This document shows, one piece after another, positions 1 through 9,473 of a DNA stretch of 64,000 bases. The notes under the pieces were generated by a model. The model saw nothing but the letters and a program-made list of their open reading frames with translations. It was not told the DNA's origin and made no database searches. The DNA comes from JAJFUE01 sp041687335. Lineage in GTDB: Bacteria; Sumerlaeota; Sumerlaeia; MVZB01. The stretch lies in the NCBI GenBank assembly GCA_041687335.1, contig JAWLCE010000020.1:1-64000 (forward strand), given 5' to 3'. Both the position numbers and the translations under genes were made by a program. Each line of letters begins with the position of its first letter. The first letter of the stretch is position 1.

Positions 1-129
1 TGAGGCTCTCCTTTGAAAGCAGAAGCATGCTGTCAGAACGGGGGAGCAAAATCAAATTGTTGGAGGGCGCCGGGGGGGGCAATCGGGCTTGCCATGGGGC
101 GGACCCCGTGGGATACTGAACCGAAAAAG

Positions 130-166
130 CGGACCGCCCTGTCCTTAATGAGACCGGAGCGGTCCG
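130..166. other. Stem-loop upstream of the ferredoxin gene
   Basis: An 8-base inverted repeat (CGGACCGC at 130-137, GCGGTCCG at 159-166) encloses a 21-base loop about 58 bases before the ferredoxin start. Read on the minus strand the stem is followed by CTTTTTC, so it could terminate minus-strand transcription. Read on the plus strand it could be a leader structure. I see no gene in bases 1-223. Confidence 0.35.
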
Positions 167-223
167 AAAAACGGCCTCGCCGGGACAGGGGAAGCCGGTC
201 ACATTTATATCAAAGGTAGTGCC

Positions 224-397
224 ATGGCGGTCCTGATCGAGAAAGAAACCTGCACCGGCTGCGCCGACTGCGTCGATGCCTGCCCCACCGAGGCGATCCA
301 GATGGTCGAGGAGAAGGCGGTGGTGGACGAAGATACCTGCACGGATTGCGGCGCCTGCGTCGACACCTGCCCCAGCGGCGCCATCACGATGCCCTGA
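224..397 (+). CDS. 2[4Fe-4S] ferredoxin, 57 aa
   Basis: A very short bacterial-type ferredoxin that would carry low-potential electrons in the cytoplasm. Two complete CxxCxxCxxxCP motifs bind the clusters: C10, C13, C16, C20-P21 and C39, C42, C45, C49-P50. They are joined by an acidic linker, the usual two-fold repeat of this family, and 57 residues is a normal length for the minimal form. The start is supported by AAAGG eight bases upstream. The gene is monocistronic: a stem-loop with a T-run follows 26 bases after the stop, and the next gene is on the other strand. Its redox partner cannot be told from the neighbours. Confidence 0.93.
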   Translation: MAVLIEKETCTGCADCVDACPTEAIQMVEEKAVVDEDTCTDCGACVDTCPSGAITMP

Positions 398-422
398 CGC
401 CCATCCTGCGGCTGAAATACCA

Positions 423-467
423 ATGCCGGGCGGAGGCTGAAAAGCCCCCACCCGGCATGTTTTTGTT
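423..467 (+). terminator. Rho-independent terminator of the ferredoxin gene
   Basis: An 8-bp stem (ATGCCGGG at 423-430 with CCCGGCAT at 451-458) contains a nested GGCT-GAAA-AGCC hairpin and is followed by GTTTTTGTTT. It lies just after the ferredoxin stop and before the end of the convergent gene. Confidence 0.85.
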
Positions 468-476
468 TGCGGCTGA

Positions 477-2225
477 CTACTCCAGCACCTCGATGGTGAC
501 CGACTGCTGGCTGCCATCGGGGGTGAGGGGGATGCGCAGCTCCAGGCGGCCCTCGGCGGGATAGGAGCGGCCATCCCTGCGATAGGGATTGTGCGGCAGG
601 GCCGGCCAGTGCAGCGTGGCGCCGGCGGGCAGAACGATGCGCACACGCCCCTGCTCGCTGAGTTCATACTCGAGCCGGCCGCCCAGGCGCGCGGCGCTCA
701 GTTGGAGCGTTTCGGTGGAGAGGGTCAGCTCGGCGCCGCCGCCGGTGAGCAGCCGGGCGCCCAGCCGTGGCGGCATGATCAGGCGGGCGATGACCGGCAG
801 GTCGGTCTGACCGCTAGCCGAGACGCTGTAGCGCAACTGGTCGTCCGCCGGCTCGACGCGCGCCTGGCAGACGACCGGGCCGTAGGTTGACTCCATGGTG
901 ACGGCGTCGCCCTGGCGGGTCAACCGGCTGGCCGAGGGGACATGGAAGAGGCCCGCCGGGGGGGTGAAGTTGGGAGACTCATCGCCGGGGGTGTGGCTCA
1001 GCCGCGAGACATCGCCGACGCTGAAGGTGCTCCAGCCCGGCTGCAGCTTGGTATTGCCGCCGCCGCTGATCAGCCCGACCCGCTCGTGCCAGAGGCTGAT
1101 GAGGTTCTGGCGGTCCTGGATCCAGCGGCTGGCCGGGACGGGGGCGGTGTAGCCGGAGAGCGCGACGAACCAAGGCCCCTGACGCAGCGTGAGCGCGCGC
1201 AGCTCGCCGCCCTCGACCAGCTCGCGGACCTGGGTGGCGCTGGCGGGAGCGGGCTCGATCGGGCCTTCCTCGCCGAACAGGATCAGCGAGGCGGCATTGT
1301 CGGGGGTCAGGTTCCAATCGATCTGCTGCCACTGGCCCGCCAGCCAGGCGCGCCCGGCCGGGGTGAAGGTGAAGCCGACGTTGCCGTGGGCGGCTGTCTT
1401 GCGATAGGAATTGCGCTCGTCGACCGTCTCGAGTTCGGCGCCATCGGGGTAGGTGGCGAAGCGATGGAAATGGGCCGCCCGCTCCAGCGCCGGGCGCACC
1501 CGCTCGTCACCCGAGACCGCGAGGTAGGTCCCGATGGCGTCCATGTAGACGAAGTTGTAGTTGACGACCGGGCCGGCATTCTCACTCCAGTAGCCGCCCT
1601 CCTGCTGGTGTTCGGCGACGCGCAGCATGAAGGCCGAAGCCAGCTCGCACCACTCGGGGCGCCCCAGCACCCAACCGGCGATATAGGTCCCCATCGCATG
1701 ATGGGCCGGGATGTTGTGGACGGTTTTGAACTGGGTGCGGCTGATGCCCTCGTAGCCCAGCGTGAGGGCCTTCTCCCAACGCTCGCGCCGCTCGGCCGGC
1801 ATGTCATCACGGATCAGGCTGAAGGCGCGGATCCAGCGCGAGTAGGTCCAGGGCATGTAGATCTGGTTCCAGTAGCTGCCGTCCTTCTTGTCGAAGCGGA
1901 ACATGCCCTTTTCGTCCTGGGCCTCGATGAGCGCATCGCCGCCGGCCATGATGACGTCGAGCAGCTCACGGCTCTTGTAGAAGCGGTTGTCGGGCCGGTT
2001 GAGGTTGTAGGCGACAGCCAGCGGCAAGAGGACGTTCTGGTCGCCGACAATGAAGATCCCGCTGCCGAAACGGCCGGTCTCGGCATTGAAGGTCTTGAGG
2101 ATGCCCGGGACGCGATCGACCAGAAGCTTGCTGAGCCGATCCTTGTAGACCAGCGCCTCGTCGGCCGCCGAGGCGGCGCAGGCCATCAGCATCATTAACA
2201 AAATCATGACCGATCGGTTAATCAT
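477..2225 (-). CDS. Secreted toroid-like protein of unknown function, 582 aa
   Basis: An exported protein. The chosen start gives a typical signal peptide (MINRSVMILLMM..., cleavage near ACAASA-AD) and follows AGGGGGGAC; an ORF extension 22 codons upstream lacks both. The first 350 residues are rich in W, Y, H and E (for example YSRWIRAF, HNIPAHHAMGTYIAGW, WSENAGPVVNYN), which resembles the alpha/alpha toroid of heparinase-like and other carbohydrate-active proteins. The last 230 residues look beta-rich. I cannot assign a family or substrate, and an enzymatic role is only an inference from the fold-like pattern. It is transcribed from a good sigma-70 promoter at 2275-2303, divergent from the lipoprotein gene. 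Confidence 0.8.
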   Translation of the reverse strand: MINRSVMILLMMLMACAASAADEALVYKDRLSKLLVDRVPGILKTFNAETGRFGSGIFIVGDQNVLLPLAVAYNLNRPDNRFYKSRELLDVIMAGGDALIEAQDEKGMFRFDKKDGSYWNQIYMPWTYSRWIRAFSLIRDDMPAERRERWEKALTLGYEGISRTQFKTVHNIPAHHAMGTYIAGWVLGRPEWCELASAFMLRVAEHQQEGGYWSENAGPVVNYNFVYMDAIGTYLAVSGDERVRPALERAAHFHRFATYPDGAELETVDERNSYRKTAAHGNVGFTFTPAGRAWLAGQWQQIDWNLTPDNAASLILFGEEGPIEPAPASATQVRELVEGGELRALTLRQGPWFVALSGYTAPVPASRWIQDRQNLISLWHERVGLISGGGNTKLQPGWSTFSVGDVSRLSHTPGDESPNFTPPAGLFHVPSASRLTRQGDAVTMESTYGPVVCQARVEPADDQLRYSVSASGQTDLPVIARLIMPPRLGARLLTGGGAELTLSTETLQLSAARLGGRLEYELSEQGRVRIVLPAGATLHWPALPHNPYRRDGRSYPAEGRLELRIPLTPDGSQQSVTIEVLE

Positions 2226-2274
2226 GATGTCCCCCCTGGTTGAAATGAACGAGCGCTTGGAGTCAACAGCGATG

Positions 2275-2303
2275 ACTATAGATACCTGCAAGAGCTTTGT
2301 CGA
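2275..2303 (-). promoter_or_regulatory. Sigma-70 promoter for the secreted toroid-like protein
   Basis: On the minus strand TCGACA and TATAGT are separated by exactly 17 bases; each hexamer matches consensus at five of six positions. Transcription would start near 2268, about 43 bases before the start codon. Confidence 0.6.
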
Positions 2304-2335
2304 TCAAGATCAAGCAGCGGCGGGGGGGGCAAATC

Positions 2336-2365
2336 TTGGCGGCAGGCATGGAAGTTTGCTATAGT
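2336..2365 (+). promoter_or_regulatory. Sigma-70-like promoter for the lipoprotein gene
   Basis: TTGGCG and TATAGT are separated by 18 bases, and the -10 ends 38 bases before the ATG at 2404. It is divergent from, and only 32 bases away from, the minus-strand promoter, so a shared regulator could act on both. Confidence 0.5.
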
Positions 2366-2403
2366 TGATTCCGCCAAAAAGAACTCACCATGGGGAGCTG
2401 CCG

Positions 2404-2988
2404 ATGCGACTGAATGAACTATTAATCGTGTTGCTTGCGCTGATGCTGGCACCCGGCTGCGCCGTGTCGCGGATCACCACCACCGAGCAGACGGCGGTCG
2501 AGGAGGCGCTGCTCTCGGCATCGGTCGATCGCTCGCTCGATGAGCTGGACCTGGGCGGCCACGCCGGCCGATCTTTCTTCGTCGCCGACGGGCTGACGCA
2601 CCTGCCTGAGGGTGAGTATGTGCTGGCCGAGCTGCGGCGGCGGCTGCTGGGGGCGGGGATGATCGAGGCCGCCACGCGCCAGCGGGCGCAAATCCTGATT
2701 ACGCCAGTGGTCGGCCACTTGGCCATCGATGACGCCCACACCATGATCGGGCTGCCGTCGATTCCGCTGATCGTGCCGGCCGTGGGGACGATTGATCTGC
2801 CCGAGCTGGCCATCTTTCGCACCGATACCCAATTCGGGCGCTCGCGCATCGGGGTTTTTGGCCGTGATGCCGACACGGGGACATTACTATTCGATGCCGG
2901 CCCGGTGGCCAGCCAATCGCGCTACAAACGCTGGCGAGTGCTGGTGTTTTTCAGCTTCCGCACCACCGATCTGCCGCATCCGTTCTGA
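2404..2988 (+). CDS. Putative lipoprotein, 194 aa
   Basis: The chosen ATG follows GGGGAGCTGCCG and gives a lipoprotein signal peptide (MRLNELLIVLLALMLAPGC) with a lipobox ending at C19. The mature protein has a run of beta-strand-like segments (ILITPVVGHLAIDD, IPLIVPAVGTIDL, RIGVFGRDADTGTLLFDAG). These resemble lipoproteins of the DUF6655/TraT-like kind that pass through the outer membrane, but I cannot name the family with confidence. The stop lies five bases from the stop of the converging histidine kinase gene. Confidence 0.8.
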   Translation: MRLNELLIVLLALMLAPGCAVSRITTTEQTAVEEALLSASVDRSLDELDLGGHAGRSFFVADGLTHLPEGEYVLAELRRRLLGAGMIEAATRQRAQILITPVVGHLAIDDAHTMIGLPSIPLIVPAVGTIDLPELAIFRTDTQFGRSRIGVFGRDADTGTLLFDAGPVASQSRYKRWRVLVFFSFRTTDLPHPF

Positions 2989-2993
2989 GGCCA

Positions 2994-5015
2994 TCAGGGG
3001 CAGGGCGGAGCGGCCTGACTGGGGACAATGGGGATCATCAGCGTAATGCGCGTGCCGCGGCCGGGGGCGCTGTCAATCTCCATCTGACCGCCGAGCCAGA
3101 CAATGCGCTCGCGGATGCTGAGCAGACCGAAGCCGCCGCCGTCGGCGTGGTGACTGGAATCGAGCAGCAGGTCGGGGTCAAAGCCGATCCCGTCATCGGA
3201 GACCTGGGCTTGAATCTGGTCGCCCTGCCGATGGAGCCGAACTTCCGCCCGCCGCACTTCGCCATGCTTGATGATGTTGAACAATAGCTCGCGCACCGCA
3301 TGGTAGATCAGAATACGCAAATCATCGCGGCCGGTGTCGGCGGCGGGGTCCAGATCCAGATCGACGGCGAGGTCGTGCTTGGCGGCCATCGAGCGGGCCA
3401 GCCACTCCAGCCCGGCAACCAAACCGCCGTCGTGCAGGATCGGGGGGGACAGCTCCACGGTCAGCGAGCGCGAGAGCGCCACCGAATCATTGATCAATCC
3501 CCGGACGCGGTCCAGGGCCTGCTTGTGATCCTCAGTCAGATGTCGCCCGAGCGCCTCAAGCCCATATTGCGCCCCGACCAGCAACTGTTGCAGTTCGTCG
3601 TGGAGCAGATGGGCGAGTCGGCGCCGTTCACGCTGCTCGGTCAGGGTCAGCTCGGAGGTCAGCCGCGCGAGTTGGCGCGAACGGAGGCGCAACTCATGGT
3701 TGCTGGCGGTCAGGGCGACGGTGCGCTCGGCGATCCGCTGCTCCAGTTCATTGCGCATGGCGCGCAGCTCGTCCTCGGTCTGCTTGCGCTCTGTAATGTC
3801 GCGGATGACGGTGATGCGCTGTTGACGGAGTCCGGTGCCATGGGTGCGGTCGTGCACTTCGGTGCTGCGGCGCTGGCCGTCGGCGCGCATGAGGTCGCAC
3901 TCGATGATGGATTCGCTGCCGGAATTGAGGACGGCCAGCACGCGGTCGCGCGGGTCGCGCGCGAGCAGTTGCTCGATCGGCAAGCCAAGCAACTCGCGGC
4001 GCGGGCGACCCACCATGCGCGCCAGTTGCTCATTGCAATCCAGGATGAGGCCGCGCTCGCTGATGGCGATCCCCTCGAAGGAAGCCTCGGCGAGGGTGCG
4101 GAAGCGCTGTTCGCTGTCAACGAGCGCCTCCTCGATCGGCAGTTCCCAAACCTTGCGCTCGCGGTAGGCCGAGACAATGGCGAGCAGGATGTAAATCCCG
4201 CCCAGGTATTGACCGCCGCGGCCGAGCCAGATCAAGGGGCCGTCAGTGACGGTGATCAGCGAGATGGCCAGCAGGCCGGCGGCGATCATGCCCAGACCCA
4301 TCGCATACCAGAAGAAAAACAAAAGCCCCGTGCGACGACTGTAAACCCCCATCAGGATGCCGCTGAAGGAGAACTGGGCGATCGCCACCCCCAGCACGGC
4401 TTGACGCAGGACTGTGGGACCCTCACCCGGACGCAGGAAGACGGGGAAATTATGATGCAGCACCAGCACCCACAGCAGGCCCAGCGCCACCAAGCAGGCG
4501 GTATAGGCAGCCGGCAGCAGCAGCCCGCTGCGCCAACTGCGGGGCTGGATGCGCCCCGCCTGCAAGACTCCGGCCAGATGGCAAGTCCCCGCCGCGCACA
4601 TGGCGATGTTATAGAAGGCAATGCCGCTATTGCTGAGGCCGCGATTGAAGAGGATCGCCGCCCCGATGCTGGCCCCGCCCAAGAGCAGCATCGCGCACCC
4701 CATCAGCAGGACCGGCCAGCGGCCGCTCTTGAGATACTCGGCCGCGGCCAGCCAGACCACGACGATGCTGACGCCGGCGCTGAAAATGCCATTGCACAGC
4801 AGCAGCGTGAGAGAAGAATCGAAGGTCCAGCCGGGCCGGTGCCATTTGAGGATCAGGACGGCCGTCAGATAGAGCCCCAGCACGACCCAGGCCAGCGTGT
4901 GAAACCATCCCGAATGGTTGAGGCGGTCCAGCCTATCGATCATTGGCCGCGCAAGACCGCTACTGACAGGCAACCCATCCGCTGCCGTCATCGATTTCTG
5001 TTCAAGCTCAATCAT
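2994..5015 (-). CDS. Membrane PAS sensor histidine kinase (NarL-type kinase core)
   Basis: A sensor kinase of about 673 residues that would autophosphorylate on His and pass the phosphate to a response regulator. Residues about 20-285 form seven to eight hydrophobic segments (a 7TM-type input module). A PAS domain lies at about 302-405, then a coiled linker (MRNELEQRIAERTVALTAS). A HisKA_3-type dimerisation box with ERRRLAHLLHDELQ lies near 470. A HATPase domain carries DDGIGFD near 608 and GFGLLSIRERI. HisKA_3 kinases usually pair with LuxR/NarL regulators, but none is adjacent, so it is an orphan here. The start is uncertain: ATG at 5015 is preferred, with the GTG just before it and ATG at 4991 as alternatives. 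Confidence 0.88.
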   Translation of the reverse strand: MIELEQKSMTAADGLPVSSGLARPMIDRLDRLNHSGWFHTLAWVVLGLYLTAVLILKWHRPGWTFDSSLTLLLCNGIFSAGVSIVVVWLAAAEYLKSGRWPVLLMGCAMLLLGGASIGAAILFNRGLSNSGIAFYNIAMCAAGTCHLAGVLQAGRIQPRSWRSGLLLPAAYTACLVALGLLWVLVLHHNFPVFLRPGEGPTVLRQAVLGVAIAQFSFSGILMGVYSRRTGLLFFFWYAMGLGMIAAGLLAISLITVTDGPLIWLGRGGQYLGGIYILLAIVSAYRERKVWELPIEEALVDSEQRFRTLAEASFEGIAISERGLILDCNEQLARMVGRPRRELLGLPIEQLLARDPRDRVLAVLNSGSESIIECDLMRADGQRRSTEVHDRTHGTGLRQQRITVIRDITERKQTEDELRAMRNELEQRIAERTVALTASNHELRLRSRQLARLTSELTLTEQRERRRLAHLLHDELQQLLVGAQYGLEALGRHLTEDHKQALDRVRGLINDSVALSRSLTVELSPPILHDGGLVAGLEWLARSMAAKHDLAVDLDLDPAADTGRDDLRILIYHAVRELLFNIIKHGEVRRAEVRLHRQGDQIQAQVSDDGIGFDPDLLLDSSHHADGGGFGLLSIRERIVWLGGQMEIDSAPGRGTRITLMIPIVPSQAAPPCP

Positions 5016-5173
5016 CACACCTACCGAATCATGATGGCTCACGGCGAAAGAGATGCCGCCGAATCGGCCGGCATTCATTTTGCCCAAGTTGAGCGGCTGG
5101 ACCAATGAAAAAGCGAACCCCGGGTCGGTCGGCGCCCCGAGCCGGTATGGGCGAGGTCGTCGGACAGACGGGA

Positions 5174-5211
5174 AGATCTCTCACGAAGACACAAGGACAC
5201 GAAGTTTGGAG
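5174..5211. repeat. Half-copy of the interspersed palindromic repeat
   Basis: ATCTCTCACGAAGACACAAG resembles the left arm of the complete repeats near 22.9, 25.7 and 28.6 kb, but the right arm is missing and the copy is diverged. It lies between the kinase gene and the efflux operon, in a 273-base stretch without a gene. Confidence 0.5.
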
Positions 5212-5244
5212 GCAGGGGGCAGCCATGCTAAACACATCGGCAGT

Positions 5245-5263
5245 GTCGGGCCGAAGACCCGAC
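5245..5263 (-). terminator. Possible UUCG hairpin after the efflux operon
   Basis: Read on the minus strand, GTCGGG and CCCGAC close around a C-TTCG-G tetraloop with one bulged base, 26 bases after the permease stop. There is no T-run, so it may only stabilise the 3' end of the message. Confidence 0.3.
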
Positions 5264-5288
5264 CTACCAATGAGCCGCCGCGGGAGCG

Positions 5289-6584
5289 TTACTCGTGGCG
5301 CAGGGCGACGATTGGATCGAGGTTGGCGGCGCGGACGGCCGGGTAGAGCCCAAAGATGATGCCCACGCCCATGCTGATGCCCAGCGAAAGCATCAGGCTG
5401 ATCGGGGTGACATAGGTGGGCATGCCGGCGAAGGCGGTGATCAGGAACGGGATCAGCAGGCCGATGCCGATGCCGATGATGCCGCCGGTGGTGGAAAGCA
5501 CGACCGTCTCGATGAGGAACTGACGGACGATATGGCGGCGCTTGGCGCCGATGGCGCGGCGGATGCCGATCTCGCGCGTGCGCTCGGTGACCGAGGCCAG
5601 CATGATGTTCATGATGCCGATGCCGCCGACCAGCAGGCTGATGCCGGCGATCGAGCCGAGCACGATGCTGAAAGTGCGCTGGGTGGCCTCGGCCTGATTG
5701 AGCAGGTCCAGCGGCACACTCTTCTGGTAGTCCTTCTTGGGGTGGAAGCGCTGGAGCATCGCCTCGATGCCGTCGGCGGTCGCGACCACGTTCTTGAGGT
5801 CATCGACCTCGACGATGATCTGGTGGAGCTCGATCATCTCGCGGCTGCGGCTGCCGGCGGTGATCTGGGTGAAAACGTCGCCGTAGCGCTGGCGCGCGAC
5901 GTTGATCGGAATGTAGGCGTCAACATTTTCGTCGGGGGTGCGCAGTCCGCCGCCGCTGCTCATCTCGCTGCGGACGATGCCGATGACCTCGTAGTAGTCC
6001 CCGCCCAGGCGCAGGCGCTGGCCGATGGTGGAGCGGGTGGCCAGCAGGCGACGGGCGCCCCACTCGGTCAGGACGACCACGTTGCGGTTCTCCTTGATGT
6101 CGGACCAGTTCATCACGCGACCGCCGACCTGCTCGCGCTGGACCAGGTCGAACCAGTCGGGCGAGGTGCCGACCACGCGCAGGTCGAGCGATCGCTCGCC
6201 GATGCGGCCCTCCTTGCGGATGAGCTTGACGGGCACAGTGCGCTTGACGGAGGGGAAGCCCTCGGCGATGCGGCGCTCATCCTCGTAGAGCAGGCCATAG
6301 ATACTCATGAAGCCGCGTACGTTGGAGGCGGTCTGCTCGTCGGCCGGCTTGGCGGCGCTGATGATGATGTTGTTGCTGCCCAAGCGGCGGATCTGGTCCA
6401 GGGCCTCCTTGCTGGCGCCCTCGCCGACGGCCAGCATGGCGATCACGCTGCCGACACCGAAGACCACGCCGAGCATCGTCAGGAACGAACGCAGCTTGTG
6501 GAGCAGGAGATTTTTGATGCCCAGTTGTATCTCGCGCAAGTGCCTGGTTTGAATCATGACCCTGTTACCGCCCAAATCAATCAT
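5289..6584 (-). CDS. MacB-type ABC transporter permease
   Basis: The inner-membrane subunit of a MacAB-like exporter. The N-terminal transmembrane helix (KLRSFLTMLGVVFGVGSVIAM) is followed by a large periplasmic MacB_PCD domain (about residues 60-270). The C-terminal FtsX domain has three helices and the typical TREIGIRRAIGAKRRHI coupling segment, ending in VRAANLDPIVALRHE. It is the last gene of the operon, 21 bases after the ATPase stop. The start at 6584 is the longest option; ATG at 6557 (MIQTRHLREIQLGIKN) fits the family N-terminus as well or better. No outer-membrane TolC-like channel is encoded nearby. The substrate is unknown. Confidence 0.92.
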   Translation of the reverse strand: MIDLGGNRVMIQTRHLREIQLGIKNLLLHKLRSFLTMLGVVFGVGSVIAMLAVGEGASKEALDQIRRLGSNNIIISAAKPADEQTASNVRGFMSIYGLLYEDERRIAEGFPSVKRTVPVKLIRKEGRIGERSLDLRVVGTSPDWFDLVQREQVGGRVMNWSDIKENRNVVVLTEWGARRLLATRSTIGQRLRLGGDYYEVIGIVRSEMSSGGGLRTPDENVDAYIPINVARQRYGDVFTQITAGSRSREMIELHQIIVEVDDLKNVVATADGIEAMLQRFHPKKDYQKSVPLDLLNQAEATQRTFSIVLGSIAGISLLVGGIGIMNIMLASVTERTREIGIRRAIGAKRRHIVRQFLIETVVLSTTGGIIGIGIGLLIPFLITAFAGMPTYVTPISLMLSLGISMGVGIIFGLYPAVRAANLDPIVALRHE

Positions 6585-6605
6585 TGCCGGCCGCTGGGGC
6601 CGACC

Positions 6606-7340
<735 letters not shown>

Positions 7341-7341
7341 C

Positions 7342-9318
7342 TCAGCCCTCCCCGCCATCGGGGGCGCGCGTGCCGCCCATGCCGGGGCCGGCACCCTCGC
7401 CGTGCGGACGGCGCTCGCCGCCCTCGCCACGGGGGGCGCCCTCGGGACGACGCGGACGCCGCTCGCCACCCTCGCCGGTCGCACCCTCAGGATGAGGACC
7501 GCCCTCGCGACGGGGACGTTCGGCGCCCTCACCGGTGGCGCCTTCGGGAGGTGGCCCGCCCTCGCCCCGCTCGCGGCCGCCGCCGCCGAATCGCTGCATC
7601 AACTGGGCGCGCTCCTCGGAGGACATGTTTGCAAGGCGCTGGCGCATCTGCTGCTGCTGTTCGGGGGTCAACGCCGCCAGATCGGGCCGGCCGTCACGCA
7701 TCGGAATGGCGCCGATGCCGGGGATGTTCATGGTCTCGCCCGCGGCCGGGTCGGCGGCGGGCGTGGCAGCGGGAGATTCCGAAATCATCTTCCGCATTTC
7801 GCTGCTGACCTCTTGGGCCGGTTCGGAATTGGCATGGGCTGCAGCCAGCGGAGGGTTGAGCAGCACCCGCTCACCCTCCTTGAGGCCGTCGCGGATATGG
7901 GCGAGGCTGTTGTTGTCCTGGCCAAGTTCAACGGGGCGTGGCTGTTCGTCGGAGGCATCCACCACATAGACGTGGGGACGTCCGCCGATGCGCAGCACCG
8001 ACTGCACCGGCACCGAGATCGCGTTGTCGATGTGATCGACGATGATCTCGGCCGCGCAGCTCATGCCGTTGCGCAGGTCCTGACCACTGCCCTCGATGTG
8101 GATCTGCGTGTTGTAGACCTTGAGGTCGGGGTTCATGAAGATGCTCATTGCATCGGGCAGCGGGGCGATCGTGGCCACGCGTCCGGTGTAGGTGCGGCCC
8201 GGGAGGGCATCCACGGTAATGCGCACCGGCAGGCCCAGACGAATCTTTTCCAAGCTTGTCTCATGGACCTTGACGGCCGCCATAAATGAGTCGGTGGTGG
8301 GCAGGTAAATCAACTCCTGGCGCTCGCGCAGCGACTGGCCCTCGGCCAAGGGCTCCTGGTTGCCGCGGAACCCGCCGGACTGGGCACTGGTGGCGTAGAC
8401 GACCAGACCTGCCATCGGCGCGAAAATCTTGGCCTTGGCAATCTGCTGTTCGATCTTCGTCATGCGCGCCTGTTGGCGCTCGAATTCTGATTTCTTGGCC
8501 TGCAGGTCGGCCTCGGCCTGCACGATATTGGCGGCGGCGCGCAGCTTGATGCGCTCGAGCGCCATCTCGTTCTGGCTGACGTCGCTGTCGAGCTGGGCCA
8601 GCGTGCGCTTGTAGGTGTATTGCTGGAGCAGCTTGAGCTCCTCCTGGGCCAGCTTGAGGTTCAGCTCGGCGCGGGTGAGGGCCAGCTTGTCCGAATCCAG
8701 CTCGGACTGGGAGATATAGCTGTTGGCGGCCAGCTTCTGCGACCAGTCGACCTTCTCGCGCGCCCGCCGCAGCTCCTCGGTGGTGATGGTGATGCGGTTG
8801 TCGGCCTCCATCACCATCTTGGGGAACTCGCCCTCGACAAACTTGAGGCGATCCTGGACGGCAAAATCGAATTCCAGCTGAGCCTTGTCGATATCGGCCT
8901 TGGCCTGATTCTTGGTGACCTCGAGGTTTTCGCGCGAGGTGATGTAGGAGGCCTCGGCATTCTGGACGCGAATCTGCTGATCAAGCAGCTCGTCCTGCTG
9001 GCGGCTGGAATCCAGCTCCACCAGCAAATCGCCCTGCTTGACGCGGGTGCCCTCGGGGACGAGGTAGAGGATCGTCGTGTTGCCCTCGACCTCATTCTTG
9101 AGGATCAGTTGCTCGCGGGCCTGAATGGTGCCTTTTTCAGTGACACTGATCGTCAGCGGCCCCTTCTGGGCAGTGAAGATTGCCTTGCCGGTGCCGGCAT
9201 CGGATCCTTTGTGCTGGAGCGAGGCATAGCTGAATCCACCCACCGCCACCAGCATCGCCAGACCGAGCCAAAAAGCCCACCGCCCCAGCAAATTGCCCTT
9301 GCGTGACTTGGATTTCAT
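7342..9318 (-). CDS. MacA/HlyD-type periplasmic adaptor with Gly/Arg/Glu-rich tail
   Basis: First gene of the efflux operon, 658 aa. The start follows GGGGAGGCGGTTC and gives one N-terminal membrane anchor (WAFWLGLAMLVAVGGFSYA). Lipoyl-like halves flank a long coiled-coil hairpin (about residues 110-270, rich in L, E, Q and K), then beta-barrel and membrane-proximal domains (RNGMSCAAEIIVDHI). The adaptor would bridge the MacB-like permease to an outer-membrane channel. The last 80 or so residues are a low-complexity tail with repeated EGGP, EGATGEG and RRPEG words. This tail is not part of the usual family length and is of unknown use. Confidence 0.92.
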   Translation of the reverse strand: MKSKSRKGNLLGRWAFWLGLAMLVAVGGFSYASLQHKGSDAGTGKAIFTAQKGPLTISVTEKGTIQAREQLILKNEVEGNTTILYLVPEGTRVKQGDLLVELDSSRQQDELLDQQIRVQNAEASYITSRENLEVTKNQAKADIDKAQLEFDFAVQDRLKFVEGEFPKMVMEADNRITITTEELRRAREKVDWSQKLAANSYISQSELDSDKLALTRAELNLKLAQEELKLLQQYTYKRTLAQLDSDVSQNEMALERIKLRAAANIVQAEADLQAKKSEFERQQARMTKIEQQIAKAKIFAPMAGLVVYATSAQSGGFRGNQEPLAEGQSLRERQELIYLPTTDSFMAAVKVHETSLEKIRLGLPVRITVDALPGRTYTGRVATIAPLPDAMSIFMNPDLKVYNTQIHIEGSGQDLRNGMSCAAEIIVDHIDNAISVPVQSVLRIGGRPHVYVVDASDEQPRPVELGQDNNSLAHIRDGLKEGERVLLNPPLAAAHANSEPAQEVSSEMRKMISESPAATPAADPAAGETMNIPGIGAIPMRDGRPDLAALTPEQQQQMRQRLANMSSEERAQLMQRFGGGGRERGEGGPPPEGATGEGAERPRREGGPHPEGATGEGGERRPRRPEGAPRGEGGERRPHGEGAGPGMGGTRAPDGGEG

Positions 9319-9363
9319 GAACCGCCTCCCCCAGATCAGTGGCACGCGCACAGGCGCATCCCC

Positions 9364-9383
9364 GTGGCGCGAGTGCGCGCCAC
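9364..9383. other. Perfect hairpin between the PEP-CTERM gene and the efflux operon
   Basis: GTGGCGCG-AGTG-CGCGCCAC is a perfect 8-bp stem with a tetraloop. It lies 45 bases upstream of the adaptor start and 90 bases after the end of the PEP-CTERM gene. Without a T-run it could be a transcript-end structure or a leader element of the efflux operon. Confidence 0.4.
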
Positions 9384-9473
9384 CTTCCATTGTCACAAAA
9401 CGCGACCCGGATGCAATCCTTACGCGGTGAATCATGGTGATTGGTGCATTCGGCCATGGCGGCCGGAGGGGGC

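Noticed and set aside
942..2198. 418-residue ORF on the plus strand
   Set aside because: Antisense to the secreted toroid-like protein; no ribosome site and biased composition.
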